Source: Halorubrum halophilum | GTDB taxonomy: Archaea > Halobacteriota > Halobacteria > Halobacteriales > Haloferacaceae | Reading direction: 5' to 3' | NCBI RefSeq assembly: GCF_000739595.1 | Contig: NZ_BBJP01000022.1 | Span: forward strand, 49,648 to 113,647 | DNA length: 64,000 nt | Shown here: one piece after another, positions 17,572 to 26,546 of the stretch | Numbering within the stretch: position 1 is the stretch's first letter | How the letters are laid out: each line of letters begins with the position of its first letter | Translations under genes and position numbers: made by a program | The notes under the pieces: generated by a model | The model's input: the letters and a program-made list of their open reading frames with translations, nothing else | Told to the model about the DNA's origin: nothing | Databases searched by the model: none

Positions 17572-17746
17572 TGGGGCCGGAGGGATTTGAACCCCCGATC
17601 GACTGATATCTCCGGTGCGCCTCGGAACTCCAGAGGGTCGTCAACACGACCGATGATCAGTCGGCCGCTCGGTATATCAGTCTGGAGTGTCGTCCCGGGC
17701 GCAAGCCTCTGGAGTCAGTCGCCATGCCTGGCTTGGCCACAGCCCC
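17572..17746 (-). tRNA. tRNA-Trp (CCA anticodon) with 101-nt intron
   Basis: Minus strand. Exon 1 (17746-17709) starts GGGGCTGTGGCCAAGCC and ends ACTGACTCCAG; exon 2 (17607-17572) runs ATCAGTCGATCGGGGGTTC to CCGGCCCCA. Acceptor GGGGCTG pairs with CGGCCCC, anticodon stem ACTGA with TCAGT, anticodon CCA, T-arm GGGGGTTCAAATCCC; discriminator A, CCA tail not encoded. The intron (17708-17608) sits after position 37, the standard archaeal site. It contains CTCTGGAGT, complementary to the anticodon region ACTCCAGAG, as in known haloarchaeal tRNA-Trp introns that act as box C/D methylation guides. Exon ends are deduced by folding by eye. Confidence 0.93.
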
Positions 17747-17779
17747 GCGCTATCTCGTTAACGCTGCTTACCGAAACGC

Positions 17780-17788
17780 GGATAAAGG
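17780..17788 (-). promoter_or_regulatory. TATA-like box for tRNA-Trp
   Basis: The minus strand reads CCTTTATCC, about 38 nt before the mature 5' end. This suits a pre-tRNA with a ~12-nt leader removed by RNase P. Confidence 0.5.
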
Positions 17789-17869
17789 GGTTTCGATCGC
17801 GAGCGATCGGGCGACGGGACGGCCGAGCGGGGCGGGACGAGGCAGGGCGAAGACGGCGACGCCGCAAGC

Positions 17870-18097
17870 TTACTCGTCCCGGTCGTCGGCGCTCCAGTCG
17901 CACTCCTGGCATTTGTAGCCCGTGACGAATTCGGTGACGCTCGGCATGTAGCCGACGGTGATGACGTCGCCGCCGCACTCCGGGCAGTCGCGGTCGGCGT
18001 CCGCGATCGATTCGGCTTCGAGGATCGACTCGCCCTCGACCAGCTCCGCGAGCTTCTCGGGCGTCACCATCCGCCCCTGCACGACGCGATTGGACAT
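17870..18097 (-). CDS. Haloarchaeal DUF5795-like zinc-ribbon protein
   Basis: 75 residues from ATG 18097: MSNRVVQGRMVTPEKLAELV, then DRDCPECGGDVITVGYMPS and GYKCQECDWSADDRDE. Two CPxC/CxxC knuckles separated by ~25 residues form a zinc ribbon. The first ~35 residues are a helical segment. The pattern matches a haloarchaeal family I recall as DUF5795. No function is known; zinc ribbons of this size often bind nucleic acid or partner proteins. The gene lies 101 nt after the DUF5794-like gene on the same strand. Confidence 0.8.
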   Translation of the reverse strand: MSNRVVQGRMVTPEKLAELVEGESILEAESIADADRDCPECGGDVITVGYMPSVTEFVTGYKCQECDWSADDRDE

Positions 18098-18197
18098 ACC
18101 CGCCGTACAGCGCCGAGCACCTAAACCCCGGCGACACGCCGGGGGAGAGAACGAGTCCGTCCGACCGCGTTCCCTAGTCTCCCGGCTCAACCGGCGC

Positions 18198-19220
18198 CTA
18201 CAGCCACGGCGCCCGAGAGTCGTCGTCCGCGAAGGGGTCCGTGCCGTCCCCGTCGTCGCTCGCGGTCGAGGGATCGCCGCCGTTGGCGAGCACCGCCACG
18301 TCGTCGTCGACGATGGGGCCGGGAGCGGTCGGGGCGTCGAGCGGCGGTTCGGACTGCTCCACGTCGCTCTCGTCGTCCCCGGCGCCATCGACATCGCTCG
18401 TGCCGTCGGCGTCGTCCCCGGCGCCAGCGTCGGGGTCGTCACCGTCGTCGCCGACGCCGTCGCCCGCGGGGCCGTCCGCCGGTCCGGCGTTCGGATCGTA
18501 AGCGAACAGGGTCGTCACGCCGAGCACCGCCAGCGCGATGGGGGCCTCAGTCTGCATGAGGTCGAAGGGGCCGAGCAGGATCGGTAACGCGAGCACGCCC
18601 AGCGCGACGGCCGAGCCGAACCGGAACCGGTCGATGTCCACGCGCCCGCGGAGGTGCGGCGACAGCAGCGCGATCGACAGCGCGAACGCGACGCCGACGC
18701 CGGCCGCGGCGGCACCGTTGAGCACGTACTCTGGAGAGGCCCGAATGGCGAACCCCGACGGCTCGAAGCTGGCGACGAGCCCGAGCGAGATGATGACGCC
18801 GGGGCTCGGCAGGTACTCGCCGATCTCCGAGCTCGCGGTCTTGGCGGCGATCGTGAGGATCACCAGGCCGGCGAAGCGCTCGAAGACGGGGAGATTCAGG
18901 AACCCCCTGAACGTGGGTGCGAAGGCGGCCTCAAGCGCGGCGAGCGGGATGACGATCGCGCCGATCAGCAGCACGGATCCGGCCATCTGTCGGCGGCTGC
19001 CGTCCATCTCCGCGAGGATCACCGCGGCGGTCGCGGAGCCGCCGAAGATGAGAATGCCCGTCTCGATCACGCCCGTCGCGGTCGTCAGGACGCCGGCGAC
19101 GACTAAGGCGGGGAAGATCCCGTCGATGAGCGGCAGCACCATCACCGTCGCGAGCAGCTTCGTCGCGCTCCCGACTCGCTGCTCCAACCGGAGGGCGATC
19201 GGGTGACGAGAGGTGCTCAT
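18198..19220 (-). CDS. Haloarchaeal DUF5794-like polytopic membrane protein
   Basis: 340 residues starting MSTSRHPIALRLEQRVGSAT. About seven to eight hydrophobic segments lie in residues 20-240 (for example LLATVMVLPLIDGIFPALVV and VLALPILLGPFDLM). A ~95-residue Asp/Gly/Ala-rich cytosolic tail ends SRAPWL. The pattern fits a haloarchaeal family I recall as DUF5794. Transport or sensing roles are possible, but no motif shows either. Its promoter must lie in the 19221-19743 gap; no strong TATA was seen near the start. Confidence 0.75.
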   Translation of the reverse strand: MSTSRHPIALRLEQRVGSATKLLATVMVLPLIDGIFPALVVAGVLTTATGVIETGILIFGGSATAAVILAEMDGSRRQMAGSVLLIGAIVIPLAALEAAFAPTFRGFLNLPVFERFAGLVILTIAAKTASSEIGEYLPSPGVIISLGLVASFEPSGFAIRASPEYVLNGAAAAGVGVAFALSIALLSPHLRGRVDIDRFRFGSAVALGVLALPILLGPFDLMQTEAPIALAVLGVTTLFAYDPNAGPADGPAGDGVGDDGDDPDAGAGDDADGTSDVDGAGDDESDVEQSEPPLDAPTAPGPIVDDDVAVLANGGDPSTASDDGDGTDPFADDDSRAPWL

Positions 19221-19743
19221 TCAGGGACGATGCCCCTGACCGACGGGTACATGGTGGGAAGCGGACGACCCGCGATAGCCGAGGGCCCGGCGTACGGAGT
19301 CGAATCCGCGAGTGGCCCGACGAGCCCATGTAAAGCGTTTGCGCGAATTGCCGGCTGTAAAGCGGGCGCCGAGATTGAGAATCGGCTGGCCGGCGATGCG
19401 CGCGTTCACGGGACTGTCGGAGTCCATACCTCATATACGTGTTTTGGTTGCGTTAAAGGTTGTGTGAGGTGTGCCCGCACGGAACGAGAGATCGCTGCAG
19501 AATATTTATATATGGTTCGTAGATGTGACGACGCAATCCGGATACGAGCAACAATTCATCGGCCTCCGTCGCCCTCGACGCCAGATCCGTGTACGGTCTT
19601 CTTCTCGTCGGACCGAGGGGACACGAACGATACCGATCCGAGTGTAGTGCACAAGTATGCATATTACGTGAATCTGGATGACAACGACGTACACGTCCGT
19701 GCTGACTCGCAACGCTTTTTATCGGCGACTCACGACGGTTTAT
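19221..19743. other. Gene-free 523-nt divergent region upstream of guaB
   Basis: No convincing gene. It contains a TATA-rich spot (ATATTTATATATGG, about 19501-19514) and two copies of TGTAAAGCG (19329-19337 and 19356-19364). It is less GC-rich on the guaB side. It separates the divergent DUF5794 and guaB genes and is unusually long for this window, so a regulatory or small-RNA role is possible but nothing specific is visible. Confidence 0.5.
19716..19722 (+). promoter_or_regulatory. TATA-like box for guaB
   Basis: TTTTTAT centred ~25 nt before ATG 19744, giving an essentially leaderless transcript. It supports ATG 19744 over an in-frame start 66 nt upstream, which would place the box inside the gene. 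Confidence 0.6.
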
Positions 19744-21231
19744 ATGGCGACAGACTCCGGTCGATTCTCGGCGAAACTCGACGTCCCGGAAGCGCTGACG
19801 TTCGACGACGTGCTCTTAAAGCCCAAGGAGAGCCGCGTCGAGCCCGACGACGCGGACCTCTCCGCGCGCGTCTCGAAGAACGTCGAACTCACCGTCCCGG
19901 TTCTCTCGGCGGCGATGGACACCGTCACCGAGAGCGACCTCGCGATCGCGATGGCCCGCGAGGGCGGGCTCGGCGTCCTCCACCGCAACATGACCGTCGA
20001 GGAGACGGCCGCGGAGGTCGAGCGCGTCAAGCGTGCGCACGAGCTGGTCATCCGGCGCGAGAACGTCGTGACCGTCTCGCCCGACGACACGGTCCGCGAG
20101 GCCGACGCCGTGATGGAGCGGCAGGGCGTCTCCGGCGCCCCGGTCGTCGACGGGGACGACACGGTCTTGGGGATCATCTCGGGCACCGACATCCGTCCCT
20201 ACCTCGAGGTCGGCGAGGACGACGCCGTCAGCGAGGCGATGACCGATGAGGTCATCACGGCTCCCGAAGACGTCGACGCCCGCGAGGCGCTGGAGCTGAT
20301 GTACGACCACAAGATCGAGCGCGTCCCGATCGTCGACGACGCCGACGGGCTGGTTGGGCTCGTCACAATGCAGGGAATCCTCCAGCGCCGCGAGCACGAG
20401 GAGGCCGCCCGCGACGAGGACGGGCGCCTGCTCGCCGGCGTCGCGGTCGGTCCCTTCGAGGAGGAGCGAGCGATCGCGGCCGACGAGGCCGACATCGACG
20501 TGATCTTCATCGACTGCGCGCACGCCCACAACCTCAACGTGCTCGACTCGGCGCGGGCGATCAAAGAGACCGTCGACGCCGACGTGGTCGTCGGCAACGT
20601 CGGCACGCGCGAGGCCGCCGAGGCCGCCGTCGACTTCGCGGACGGGCTGAAGGTCGGTATCGGTCCGGGCTCGATCTGCACCACCCGCGTCGTGAGTGGC
20701 GCGGGGATGCCCCAGATGACCGCCGTCTCGCAGGTGGCCGACGTGGCCGCCGAACACGGCGTCCCGGTGATCGCCGACGGCGGAATTCGCTACTCCGGCG
20801 ACGCGATCAAGGCGCTCGCCGCGGGCGCGAGCGCGGTCATGCTCGGGTCGTACTTCGCCGGCACCGACGAGGCGCCTGGCCGCGTCATCACGATGCAGGG
20901 GAAGAAGTACAAGCAGTACCGCGGCATGGGCTCGGTCGGCGCGATGAAGTCCGGCGGCGGCGACCGCTACCTCAAGGAGGAGGACGAGGACGAGGAGTTC
21001 GTCCCCGAAGGCGTCGAGGCGGCGACCCCGTACAAGGGGAGCCTCGCCTCCGAGCTCCACCAGCTCACGGGCGGCATCTGCTCCGGCATGGGGTACGTCG
21101 GCGCCGGGACCGTCCCCGAGCTCCACGAGCGCGCCGAGTTTGTCCGCGTCTCCAGCGCCGGTCAGACGGAGGGCCACCCGCACGACGTGATGATCACCGA
21201 CGAGGCGCCCAACTACAGCCCGAACGAGTGA
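19744..21231 (+). CDS. guaB: IMP dehydrogenase
   Basis: 495 residues, usual length. Converts IMP to XMP with NAD+, the committed step to GMP. N-terminal LTFDDVLLKPKESRVEPDD and a (beta/alpha)8 barrel are interrupted by two CBS domains (about 95-210, including DRIVPIVDD-like IERVPIVDDADGLVG). The active-site loop GIGPGSICTTRVV carries the catalytic Cys. It is followed by GGIRYSGD, the GSYFAGTDEAPG phosphate-binding segment and the flap YRGMGSVGAMKSGGGDRY. Monocistronic by context: divergent neighbour on one side and 150 nt to the next gene on the other. Confidence 0.97.
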   Translation: MATDSGRFSAKLDVPEALTFDDVLLKPKESRVEPDDADLSARVSKNVELTVPVLSAAMDTVTESDLAIAMAREGGLGVLHRNMTVEETAAEVERVKRAHELVIRRENVVTVSPDDTVREADAVMERQGVSGAPVVDGDDTVLGIISGTDIRPYLEVGEDDAVSEAMTDEVITAPEDVDAREALELMYDHKIERVPIVDDADGLVGLVTMQGILQRREHEEAARDEDGRLLAGVAVGPFEEERAIAADEADIDVIFIDCAHAHNLNVLDSARAIKETVDADVVVGNVGTREAAEAAVDFADGLKVGIGPGSICTTRVVSGAGMPQMTAVSQVADVAAEHGVPVIADGGIRYSGDAIKALAAGASAVMLGSYFAGTDEAPGRVITMQGKKYKQYRGMGSVGAMKSGGGDRYLKEEDEDEEFVPEGVEAATPYKGSLASELHQLTGGICSGMGYVGAGTVPELHERAEFVRVSSAGQTEGHPHDVMITDEAPNYSPNE

Positions 21232-21382
21232 CGCGGCGACGGCGCGGGTTCGCGAGTTCGACTTGACCCCACGGCGGATTCGAACCGATCCGGAACCGGT
21301 GACGTGGACCCGAAGAGGTATTTTAATATAGTCCGCGGAGAGACGAAACGTGTGAGCGAACACGTCGTCGCTCCGAGAATCC

Positions 21383-21979
21383 ATGAGTGAGCAACCGCCG
21401 CTGGTCCTCGTGGTGGAGGACGAACCAGACCTGGCCGACCTGTACGCCGCGTGGCTCGGCGACGAGTATCGCGTCCGGACCGCGTACGGCGGCCAGGAGG
21501 CGTTAGACGAGATCGACGAGGCCGACGACGAGGTCGACGCGATACTTCTGGACCGACGGATGCCCGGGCTCTCCGGAGACGAGGTTCTCTCTGCCGTCCG
21601 GGAGCGCGGCATCGACTGCCGCGTCGCGATGGTCACCGCCGTCGAACCCGACTTCGACATCCTGAGCATGGGCTTCGACGACTACCTCGTGAAGCCGGTC
21701 ACCAGCGACACCCTCCGCGAGACGGTCGAGGGGCTGCTCCGCCGCGGCGAGTACGACACAGAGATGCAGGAGCTGTTCTCGTTGACCTCGAAGAAGGCGA
21801 TGCTGGAGACCGAGAAGAGCGCCACCGAGCTCGCGGACCACGAGGAGTACCAGCGGCTCACCGACCGGATCGAAGCGCTCCGGTCGCGGGCCGATCAATC
21901 GCTGGAGGCGGTGACCGAGGACGACGACGACGACTTCGAAAAGCTGTTTCAGGAGTTCGACACCGACGCCGACGAGTGA
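21383..21979 (+). CDS. HalX-domain response regulator
   Basis: 198 residues. The receiver domain (about 6-118) has an acidic pocket in VVEDEPD, phospho-acceptor Asp57 (ILLDRRMPG), Thr85 (MVTAVEPD) and Lys104 (DYLVKPV). It is followed by a helical HalX segment (about 125-190, SKKAMLETEKSATELADHEE) and an acidic tail. HalX is a haloarchaeal output module of unknown mechanism, predicted helical. No histidine kinase is adjacent. A TATTTTAATATAG box (about 21316-21328) suggests a leader of ~30 nt. Confidence 0.9.
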   Translation: MSEQPPLVLVVEDEPDLADLYAAWLGDEYRVRTAYGGQEALDEIDEADDEVDAILLDRRMPGLSGDEVLSAVRERGIDCRVAMVTAVEPDFDILSMGFDDYLVKPVTSDTLRETVEGLLRRGEYDTEMQELFSLTSKKAMLETEKSATELADHEEYQRLTDRIEALRSRADQSLEAVTEDDDDDFEKLFQEFDTDADE

Positions 21980-22062
21980 CTACCGCCGTCGACGCGTGAT
22001 CGCCGCCGTCGATGCCGTCCCGCGCGACTTTTTAAATACGTTCCCGCCGAAGGCGGTACCCA

Positions 22063-24042
22063 ATGCGCGTTCGCGATCTCCCGCTCTCGGAGCGGTTCGT
22101 CGATCACTTCGCCGACCGGGGGATCCGAGAGCTGTATCCGCCGCAGGCGGCCGCGGTCGACGCCGGCGTCTGCGAGGGCGAGAACGTCGTCGCCGCGGTG
22201 CCGACCGCCTCGGGGAAGACGTTTATCGCCGAACTGGCCCTTCTGACCGCGGACGGACCCGGACTGTACGTCTGTCCGCTCCGGGCGCTCGCCCGCGAGA
22301 AGTACGAGGCGTTCGCGGCGCTGCCCGGCGTTGAGGCCGCCATCTCGACTGGCGACTTCGACGCGTCGGGTGAGGCGCTCGCGGGCACCGATGTGGTGGT
22401 CGCCACGAGCGAGAAGGTCGACTCCGCGATCCGCAACGGCGCGTCGTGGGTCGACGATCTCGCCTGCGTCGCCGTCGACGAGGTCCACCTCCTCGGCGCG
22501 GAGCGCCGCGGCCCGACCCTCGAAGTGACCCTCGCGACGCTCCGCCGCCGGAACCCCGAGCTACAGGTCGTCGCGCTGTCGGCAACCGTCGACAACCCGG
22601 AGGCGATCGCGGAGTGGCTGGACGCGGCCCTCGTGGAGTCCGAGTGGCGCCCCGTCGACCTCCGAACCGGGGTCGCCGTCGGCGGAGACGTGACGTTCGA
22701 CGACGGGACGGCGATATCGGTCGAGGTTGGGGACGGCACTGCGGCCGGAAACGGCGACGGTGCCGGAAGCGACGACTCACCCGACGACACCGAGGTCACC
22801 GCCGCCCTCGTCGCCGGCGCGGTCGATCGGGGCGGTCAGTGCCTCGCGTTCGTCCGCTCGCGGACCGAGGCGGTCGCGCTGGCCGAACGCCTCGTAGACG
22901 ACGGGCTCGCCGAACGGCTGGGGGTCGAGTCGGCCGCCGCGGCCGCGGGCGACGAGGCCGCCGACGTGGACGGCAGCGCGACCGGTCGACAGCTATCCGA
23001 TTGCCTGCGGTCCGGCGTCGCGTTCCACCACGCCGGCCTCCGGGCCGGCCACCGGGCGGTCGTCGAGGAGGCGTTCCGCGACCGCGAGCTCGCCTGCATC
23101 TGCGCCACACCGACGCTGGCCGCCGGCGTCAACGTCCCCGCGCGGCGGGTCGTGGTTCGCGACCAGAAGCGATACACAGGGTCGGGGATGGAGTGGCTCC
23201 CCACGCTCGAGGTCCACCAGATGTGCGGGCGCGCCGGGCGTCCGGGGATGGACCCGTACGGCGAGGCCGTGCTCGTCGGCGACGCGGACACCGAGGCCGA
23301 ACTCGTGGCGCGGTACGTCGAGGGGGAGCCGGAGGCTGTCGAGTCGAAGCTCGCCGACCCGGCGTCGCTGCGGACGCACGTCCTCTCGGCGGTCGCGACC
23401 GGGTTCGCGGAGACGGAGGCCGAGATCCTCGGCGTGTTCGAGGGGACGTTTTACGCGCGCGAGGCGGGAGCCGGCGGACTGGCCGACGCCGTCGCTGTCG
23501 CGGTCGACGACCTCGCGGCGGCCGGGCTGGTCCGCCGGGAGACAGGCGGAGGCGGCGTCGAGGCGTACCGACTGGTCGCCACCCCGGTCGGAGAGACGGC
23601 CTCGAAGCAGTACGTCAGACCGGAGACCGCAGAGCGGATCGTCTCCGGGCTCCGGACCGCGGCGGGGATGTCGAACGCGACGACGCTCACCGTTTTCGAG
23701 GTTATCTGCGACACGCCAGACATGCAGGACACCTACCTCGGCAACGCGGAGCGCGCCGATATCTACCGGTTCGCGCGGGCGAACGCGGGCGCGCTAACGA
23801 CCGCGATGGACGAGACGGACGACTTCGAGGAGTGGCTGGAGTCGGTGAAGACGGCGCGGATCCTCGACGAGTGGATCGGCGGCGCGACCGCCGAGGAGCT
23901 GGTGGAGTCGTACCGGATCGGGCCGGGCGACCTCGACTCCCGCGTCGAGCGGGCAGAGTGGCTGTTGAGCGCGGCCGAAGCGCTCGCCGAGACGATCGGG
24001 GTGCGCGTGCCGGCGATCACGAGGGCGCGCTCGCGGCTGTGA
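22063..24042 (+). CDS. Ski2/Hel308-like superfamily 2 helicase
   Basis: 659 residues. Walker A PTASGKT at 47-53, DEVH at 140-143, VVALSATVDNPEAIAEWL (motif III), ATPTLAAGVNVPARRVVV (motif V) and HQMCGRAGRPGMD (motif VI). A winged-helix and ratchet region follows, ending in an HhH-like segment SAAEALAETIGVRVPAIT. This is the Hel308/Ski2 architecture, but shorter than full Hel308, so it may be the second haloarchaeal paralogue. Hel308 proteins unwind lagging-strand DNA at stalled forks. A haloarchaeal acidic insert (AGNGDGAGSDDSPDD) interrupts the RecA2 domain. Start ATG 22063 follows a TTTTTAAATAC promoter (22029-22039). Confidence 0.88.
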   Translation: MRVRDLPLSERFVDHFADRGIRELYPPQAAAVDAGVCEGENVVAAVPTASGKTFIAELALLTADGPGLYVCPLRALAREKYEAFAALPGVEAAISTGDFDASGEALAGTDVVVATSEKVDSAIRNGASWVDDLACVAVDEVHLLGAERRGPTLEVTLATLRRRNPELQVVALSATVDNPEAIAEWLDAALVESEWRPVDLRTGVAVGGDVTFDDGTAISVEVGDGTAAGNGDGAGSDDSPDDTEVTAALVAGAVDRGGQCLAFVRSRTEAVALAERLVDDGLAERLGVESAAAAAGDEAADVDGSATGRQLSDCLRSGVAFHHAGLRAGHRAVVEEAFRDRELACICATPTLAAGVNVPARRVVVRDQKRYTGSGMEWLPTLEVHQMCGRAGRPGMDPYGEAVLVGDADTEAELVARYVEGEPEAVESKLADPASLRTHVLSAVATGFAETEAEILGVFEGTFYAREAGAGGLADAVAVAVDDLAAAGLVRRETGGGGVEAYRLVATPVGETASKQYVRPETAERIVSGLRTAAGMSNATTLTVFEVICDTPDMQDTYLGNAERADIYRFARANAGALTTAMDETDDFEEWLESVKTARILDEWIGGATAEELVESYRIGPGDLDSRVERAEWLLSAAEALAETIGVRVPAITRARSRL

Positions 24043-24048
24043 CTGGAG

Positions 24049-24120
24049 CGGGGCGAAAGCGGGCGAGAGCAGGGAGAGCGAGAAGAGTGAAGAGCGAGAA
24101 GAGTGAGAAGAGGGAGAGAG
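24049..24120 (+). repeat. Purine-rich simple repeat
   Basis: A short G/A tract between convergent genes, with repeated AGAGCGAGAAGAGTGA-type units. It has no coding potential. Possible replication-slippage product or 3' end signal of the helicase gene. Confidence 0.6.
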
Positions 24121-24128
24121 GACGCCGG

Positions 24129-25196
24129 TCAGTCCGCGGGCTCGACCGCTCGGTGGAAGGGGGTCCGCGCGATCGTCTGCCGGAGCTCCGCGAGGGAGCC
24201 GCGGCCGGCGTCGTTGGCGACGGACATCACCGCGAACACCTCTTGCCGAGAGATTTTCACGCCGGTCTCGGTGAGTGCGTCCTCGGGGCGGGAGCTGAGC
24301 TCGCGGAGGGTGCCGACCGCGAGCAGGTACGGGACGGTCCACGCCTCCATCGTGTTCCCGTTCGAGAGCGGCATCGTCTCTAGGTACGCCTGCGCGTCGT
24401 CGAGGAACGATCGGGCGTACTCGGCGGTTCGGTCGACGACGCGGGCGGACGACTCGCGGTTCTCCGGGTGGACGACGCGCTCCTGATCGACCCCCTCGTC
24501 GGCGAGCCACTCGGCGGGGAGGTAGACGTTGTTCTCCTCGGTGTAGTCGTCGTACACGTCCTTCGAGACATTCACGAGCTGTAAGAGGAGCCCGAACTCC
24601 TCGGCGGTGTCCCGGAGGCGGCGCGCGCGGTCCTCCGTGATGTCGCCGCGGGTGAGCAGGTTCGTGATGAGGTTGCCGACCGTGCCGGCGGCGTAGTAGC
24701 AGTACTGCTCCAACTCGTCGCGGTCGTCGATGCGGAGCCCGCCCTCCGTGGCGTGGCGGTCGACGAACATCGCCATGCCGTCGACCATCTCCACCACGGG
24801 CGGGACGATCGCCTCGCGGGCCTCGGGCTCGAACTCGGCGAAGGTCGCCACGATCGTCGGCGCCTCGGCGACGACTTCCCAGTCGTCGTTGCGCTCTTCG
24901 GGCGCGGGGAGCCACTCGTCGACCGCGTCGCGGAATGCCGCGATGTCGGTGTCCTTATCGGGGTCGATTGCGCGCCGGTACGTCCGCAACACGTCGCTCT
25001 GGGCTTTCGGGGGGATGTGTCCGGCGTCCTCGACGGTGTCGGCGACCCGACAGAGGAGGTACCCCACGCAGATGTGTGAGGCCATCGGCTCCTCCAACAC
25101 GTCGACCGTTAGCGCGAAGGTCCGGGAGACACCCTGAACCGCCTCGTGACACCATTCGAGGTCGGGCTCGACGGGACCGTGTGCTCGTCCGCTCAT
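24129..25196 (-). CDS. Squalene synthase-like prenyltransferase
   Basis: 355 residues from ATG 25196 (MSGRAHGPVEPDLEWCHEAV). Two Asp-rich Mg2+/diphosphate motifs, DTVED at 53-57 and KDVYDD at 212-217, with SRTFALTV upstream and YLPAEWLADEGVD downstream. The trans-isoprenyl head-to-head synthase family includes squalene and phytoene synthases. The RVADTVEDAGHIPPKAQ context resembles squalene synthase more than haloarchaeal CrtB, so the reaction is probably 2 farnesyl-PP to squalene, a common haloarchaeal membrane lipid. The TTTTTATG box on the minus strand at 25226-25233 supports this start over an upstream in-frame one. Confidence 0.82.
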   Translation of the reverse strand: MSGRAHGPVEPDLEWCHEAVQGVSRTFALTVDVLEEPMASHICVGYLLCRVADTVEDAGHIPPKAQSDVLRTYRRAIDPDKDTDIAAFRDAVDEWLPAPEERNDDWEVVAEAPTIVATFAEFEPEAREAIVPPVVEMVDGMAMFVDRHATEGGLRIDDRDELEQYCYYAAGTVGNLITNLLTRGDITEDRARRLRDTAEEFGLLLQLVNVSKDVYDDYTEENNVYLPAEWLADEGVDQERVVHPENRESSARVVDRTAEYARSFLDDAQAYLETMPLSNGNTMEAWTVPYLLAVGTLRELSSRPEDALTETGVKISRQEVFAVMSVANDAGRGSLAELRQTIARTPFHRAVEPAD

Positions 25197-25374
25197 TCGG
25201 TTACAGGCTCTTACGGCACAACGCATAAAAAGCCTCGTGGAACGACGGGGACGCTCACAGAACCGATCGAGGCTCCGCGGTGTCCGCTTTTCGCTCGCGT
25301 CGCGTTCCGCCCAACACCGAATCCGTGTACAACCGTGTAGAAACGGCTAAGTTCCCGTGCGGCCACCGGCGATC

Positions 25375-26520
25375 ATGGACTTCTCCCTCTCCGGAGAGCA
25401 GCGTCAGATCCGGGACACGGTCGCGGAGTTCGTCGACGAGGAGGTCGTTCCGCGCGCCGCCGAGATCGACGAGACCGACGAGTTCCCGGCCGACCTGATC
25501 GACGAGATGGCCGATCTCGGGCTGATGGGGATGCCCTTCCCGGTCGAGTACGAGGGCGCCGGGCTTGACTACCACAGCTACGCGATCGGACTCGAAGAGA
25601 TCTCTCGCGGCTCCGGTGGACTCGGAACCGTCGTCGCCGCCCACACCTCGCTCGCGGGCAACATGATCTACGAGTTCGGCGACGAGCGACAGAAGGAGGA
25701 GTACCTCACCGCGCTCAACACCGCCGACGACATCGGCGCCTTCGCGCTCTCGGAGGCCGAGGCCGGCTCGGACGTGCCCGCCATGTCGACCACCGCGGAG
25801 CGCGACGGGGACGGCTACCTCGTCAACGGCGGGAAGCTCTGGATCTCGAACGGCTCCGTCGCGGACACGGTCACCCTCTTCGCGAAGACCGACCCCGACG
25901 CGGGCCGGAAGGGCATCTCCTCGTTCGTCGTCCGGCCCGAGGAGGACGACGGGTTCGTCGTGGAGGGGACGGAAGACAAGCTCGGCGACAAGGGGTGTCC
26001 GACCGCCGAACTCCGGTTCGACGACATGTGGGTCCCCGAGGATCGCCTCCTCGGTGAGGAGGGAGAGGGGTTCGTTCACGCGCTGAAGACGCTCAACGGC
26101 GGCCGGATCACTATCGCGGCCCGGTCGGTCGGGATCGCACGCGCCGCGCTCGACGAGGCGAAGTCGTACGCGCAACAGCGCGAGCAGTTCGACCGCCCCA
26201 TTTCCGATTTCCAGGCGATCCAGCACAAGCTCGCCGACATGGACACGAAGGCGCGCGCCGCGGAACTGCTGATGCACGAGGCGGCCGACCTGAAGATCCG
26301 CGACGAAGAGTACATCAAAGAGGCCGCGCAGGCGAAGCTGTACGCCTCCGAGATCTCCCGCGAGGTCGCCAACGAGGGGATCCAGATCCACGGCGGCTAC
26401 GGCTACACGAAGGACTTCCCCGCGGAGCGCTTCTACCGCGACGCGAAGCTGTCAGAGATCTACGAGGGGACGAGCGAAGTGCTGCGGAACACGATCGCTC
26501 AACAGCTCCTCGACGAGTAG
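25375..26520 (+). CDS. Acyl-CoA dehydrogenase
   Basis: 381 residues from ATG 25375 (MDFSLSGEQRQIRDTVAEFV). FAD-dependent alpha,beta-dehydrogenation of an acyl-CoA. Conserved FALSEAEAGSDVPAM (FAD/substrate loop), GGKLWISNGSVAD, QFDRPISDFQAIQHKLADM and IQIHGGYGYTKDFPAERF. The C-terminal catalytic glutamate is in IYEGTSEV, the short/medium-chain position. Length matches the butyryl-CoA-type subfamily. The substrate chain length is not deducible. No electron-transfer flavoprotein genes are adjacent. Confidence 0.93.
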   Translation: MDFSLSGEQRQIRDTVAEFVDEEVVPRAAEIDETDEFPADLIDEMADLGLMGMPFPVEYEGAGLDYHSYAIGLEEISRGSGGLGTVVAAHTSLAGNMIYEFGDERQKEEYLTALNTADDIGAFALSEAEAGSDVPAMSTTAERDGDGYLVNGGKLWISNGSVADTVTLFAKTDPDAGRKGISSFVVRPEEDDGFVVEGTEDKLGDKGCPTAELRFDDMWVPEDRLLGEEGEGFVHALKTLNGGRITIAARSVGIARAALDEAKSYAQQREQFDRPISDFQAIQHKLADMDTKARAAELLMHEAADLKIRDEEYIKEAAQAKLYASEISREVANEGIQIHGGYGYTKDFPAERFYRDAKLSEIYEGTSEVLRNTIAQQLLDE

Positions 26521-26546
26521 GGCGGTACGGCGACGTAGGCGACGCG

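Noticed and set aside
19233..19330. tRNA-like segment in the guaB upstream gap
   Set aside because: Contains GTCGAATCC and partial stems but no acceptor pairing or anticodon arm.
24049..24120. Purine-rich repeat as coding or terminator
   Set aside because: No T-rich termination tract and no frame; simple repeat only.
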